Shown: in pieces, positions 61,875 through 64,000 of the stretch
Layout: the number at the start of each line of letters is the position of its first letter
Position numbering within the stretch: the first letter of the stretch is position 1
Assembly: GCA_012032775.1 (NCBI GenBank)
Contig: JAAUQO010000004.1
Location: 1 to 64,000, forward strand
Length of the DNA: 64,000 nucleotides
From: Oscillochloris sp.
Lineage (GTDB): Bacteria; Chloroflexota; Chloroflexia; Chloroflexales; Chloroflexaceae
Direction: 5' to 3'
The notes under the pieces: model-generated
Told to the model about the DNA's origin: nothing
The model's database searches: none
The model's input: only the letters and a program-made list of their open reading frames with translations
Translations under genes and position numbers: made by a program

Positions 61875-64000
61875 TTACGGCTTCATAATCACAAGATCCG
61901 GTGCCGGGTGGCCGTTGGCGTCGAGCAGCATAAGGTGCAAAAATGCGCGCCAGGTGCTGTCGGCGGCGCGTAGATCGCAGACCACCAGCAGATGATTGTC
62001 GCCGGGGTTGAGTTGGCCGGGAACACTGCGTGACCAGTCGGCGTTGAGTTTGAGTGCGTCGGCGGGTGCGTGGTGGGCCACGTGTAGCGGGGCGCCGTTC
62101 AGGAAGAAGCGCATTGGGCGGAATGATTGGGCCGCCACGATGATCGGGCGAATGTCGGGGCTGCGGAAGCTGACCGAGACATAGCCGATGTGATCACCGG
62201 CGCTGAAGTCGATGTTGAACGGGATATTCTCGCGCTCCACAAGGCTCTGAAACTCGTCATGATCGGTCTCGCGCTGCCAGAAGCGCCACGGGTATTCGGG
62301 CTTCGGCGCACCCTCGGAAGTGATCACGGCTTCGGGCGGCGGGGCCTGGGTTGCGGGAATGCTCAGGATCTTGCCGGCGCCAACAGTTGCAAAGAGGGTC
62401 GGGCCGGGGATGTGACGGCGGATACGGTATTCACGCCAGTGCAACTCCAGATCCAATTCCCAGCCGAGGGCCGCGATCCGGCCGTCCCAGTGGAACGGAC
62501 ATGCGACGATTGTGTCGGCGCTGAGATTTTCCAGAGCAAGCGGCTGCTCGTGGATACCTTCGGCGTCGATCATGCGCCAGGTGCCGCGCACGCTGAGCGG
62601 AGATCGATCGGCGGCGGCGGATACAACCAGCCTGCCGAGGGTCTGGGCGGCATCTTCGGGTGTGGTATATGTGAAAAGGCGCACAAACGGACCACCAAGA
62701 CGAGCCAGGGCATCCTGGCCGGCGGGGCGATCGGTTGCGGCAAGGGCGAGATCGAGCAGTTGATCGGCAGGGATGGTGTCGGCGAGATCGAGGGCGCGGC
62801 GGGCGGCTGTGGCGCGTAATTCGGCGGCGCGTTCAGGTGTTGCGCGGCTGAGCGGCTTATCCGCAGCGAAGGTGACGGTGAGCGGCAGGGTTTTCGGCAA
62901 CGGCGGAAACTCGACGATCAGCGAGTGTTCGGCTGCGTCGTAGCGCCACTGATGGGCGACATTGCCGGAGACCTGAACCGACTGCGGCGACTCGACACGC
63001 TCCAGGCGTATCATGAGCGTGCGCTCGGCGGTAAGGCCGGGATCCTCTCCTTCCACCGCACCAACCGTAACCTGATAGGTCGCGCCATGATCGCGTAGCG
63101 CCAGTGTGACCGGCGTCCATTCGCCGGGGCTATCGGGAGCGCCGGAGTCGTCGTAGATGCGGAAGGTATTCGCGGCGCCGGGGAAGATCGAGATAATGCG
63201 CGAGCCGCCGATCTGCTCGTCGCTGCGCTGGGTAACCGGGGCGAGCGGCAGGATAGCGCCGGCGCGAACAAGTTGCGGCAGGGTATCGAGATCGCCGAGC
63301 ACGCGGTGCCATTTCGGGCCGACAAAAAGTTCGCCGCTGCTGCGCTCGATCCACTGGCCGGGCGGAACCCACAGATCGGCAGCGGCGAGTCCGTTGGCGG
63401 GATCGGCGGGATGCACAATCGGCGCGACGAGCATCTGATCGCCGAGCATGTATTGCTCGCGAGCGACATAAGCGGCTTCGGCGGCGGGCCAACCGTAGTA
63501 GAGCGGCCGGCATGGCGAGAGGGCGCGCTCGTGGTGTTCGCGGGCCAGGCTGTAGAAGTAGGGCAGCAGTGCGGCGCGGGTATGAAAAGCGGCGCGGGCG
63601 GCCTGGAAGACCGGCTCGGGGAAGGCCCAGGGCAGGCGCTCAGCGTCGGGATCTTTGGTCGAGTGAAGGCGCAAGATCGGGCTAAGGGCGCCGGCCTGCA
63701 CCCAGCGGGCGTAGAGCTCGGGTGTGGTAGTGCCGAAATGCCCGCCGATGTCGTGGCTCCACCAGCCATAGAGCACATTAGCGGCGCAGGCGGTGAAGTA
63801 CGGCTGGTAGCGCAGGGCCTCCCAGGTGGCGTAGGTATCGCCGGAGAAGCCGATTGGGTAGCGATGGTTGCCGAGGCCGCCCCAACGCGAAAAGACGAGC
63901 GGACGAGTATCGCTGCGGCGGCGCAGATCGGCATAGTGCAGGTGATTCAGCCAGGGCAAGGGATCGAGGCCGGGCAGTTCGCACATCCGGCCCTGCTGCC
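61875..64000 (-). CDS. GH31 alpha-glucosidase-like enzyme, partial
   Basis: Family GH31 retaining alpha-glycosidase, cut at its N-terminus by the window edge. Visible: SRWGGLGNHRYPIGFSGDTYATWEAL with the acid/base Asp, WWSHDIGGH, LRLHSTKDPD and the C-terminal beta domains (VPPGQWIERSSGE). The nucleophile Asp should lie just outside. At least 708 residues, with an extra C-terminal region (a second beta-sandwich) after the usual end. No signal information. Likely acts on alpha-glucans or alpha-xylosides. Confidence 0.9.
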   Translation of the reverse strand, partial: QQGRMCELPGLDPLPWLNHLHYADLRRRSDTRPLVFSRWGGLGNHRYPIGFSGDTYATWEALRYQPYFTACAANVLYGWWSHDIGGHFGTTTPELYARWVQAGALSPILRLHSTKDPDAERLPWAFPEPVFQAARAAFHTRAALLPYFYSLAREHHERALSPCRPLYYGWPAAEAAYVAREQYMLGDQMLVAPIVHPADPANGLAAADLWVPPGQWIERSSGELFVGPKWHRVLGDLDTLPQLVRAGAILPLAPVTQRSDEQIGGSRIISIFPGAANTFRIYDDSGAPDSPGEWTPVTLALRDHGATYQVTVGAVEGEDPGLTAERTLMIRLERVESPQSVQVSGNVAHQWRYDAAEHSLIVEFPPLPKTLPLTVTFAADKPLSRATPERAAELRATAARRALDLADTIPADQLLDLALAATDRPAGQDALARLGGPFVRLFTYTTPEDAAQTLGRLVVSAAADRSPLSVRGTWRMIDAEGIHEQPLALENLSADTIVACPFHWDGRIAALGWELDLELHWREYRIRRHIPGPTLFATVGAGKILSIPATQAPPPEAVITSEGAPKPEYPWRFWQRETDHDEFQSLVERENIPFNIDFSAGDHIGYVSVSFRSPDIRPIIVAAQSFRPMRFFLNGAPLHVAHHAPADALKLNADWSRSVPGQLNPGDNHLLVVCDLRAADSTWRAFLHLMLLDANGHPAPDLVIMKP

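Overview
The window looks like a piece of a GC-rich chromosome from the phylum Chloroflexota (probably class Chloroflexia, Roseiflexus/Chloroflexus relatives). I infer this from the protein content: LGFP-like 'W..NGG...FGYP...ERARFE' surface modules in several proteins, paired DUF4013 membrane proteins, NHL-repeat and vWA lipoproteins, large membrane glycosyltransferases, and seven-base short tandem repeats scattered between and inside genes. No rRNA, CRISPR, integrase or transposase gene is visible. Eleven genes or gene segments are interrupted by what look like single missing bases. In every case adding one base restores a normal family member, so I treat most of them as sequence errors rather than true pseudogenes.

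Layout. 1-4.6 kb: nadE, a cytochrome c lipoprotein and a MutM/Fpg relative (minus strand), then an SRAP (YedK/HMCES) gene. 4.7-12.3 kb: envelope genes (GT2, GT39/83-like glycosyltransferase with an LGFP-like tail) and a heterodimeric ABC exporter. 12.4-14.7 kb: YggX-like, formyltransferase-like and PH-domain genes. 15.1-19.6 kb: the most unusual region. It holds a tightly packed seven-tRNA array, two tandem Y-RNA-like RNAs whose inner module is a circularly permuted tRNA, and then a ubiquitin-like protein, a TROVE/vWA (Ro60/Rsr-type) protein, an unknown protein and an E1/ThiF-type activating enzyme. 19.6-23 kb: stress and surface proteins. 23.2-26 kb: a T-box-controlled unit ending in a TGS-less ThrRS. 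26-32 kb: YtxH-like, CinA, DUF4013 proteins, CDP-alcohol phosphotransferase, NarL-type regulator and Maf. 32.2-40.2 kb: a compact type VII (ESX/Ess-like) secretion locus with WXG100 proteins, an EspG-like candidate, a lipase-like candidate effector, a three-ATPase EccC and a YukD-FHA fusion. 40-50 kb: peptidase S51, CDF zinc exporter with an ArsR/SmtB-type operator, MFS, GNAT, molybdopterin oxidoreductase, AzlCD, response regulator, tryptophan dioxygenase, ABC-2 permease. 50-64 kb: NHL lipoprotein, canonical tRNA-Leu and tRNA-Gln, SBP-vWA lipoprotein, LGFP-sortase, WYL regulator, DMT transporter, aminotransferase, a structured small RNA candidate, methyltransferase and a GH31 alpha-glucosidase cut by the window edge.

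Two systems deserve attention. First, the tRNA-array/Y-RNA/Ubl-TROVE-E1 locus reads as one RNA-handling unit: Ro-type protein plus its Y RNAs plus a protein-conjugation pair, next to spare tRNAs of which four have lost both the D-loop GG and the canonical T-loop. Second, the T7SS locus carries its own ubiquitin-like YukD domain and a GHSMG-containing candidate substrate. Function in both cases is inferred from family membership and gene order.
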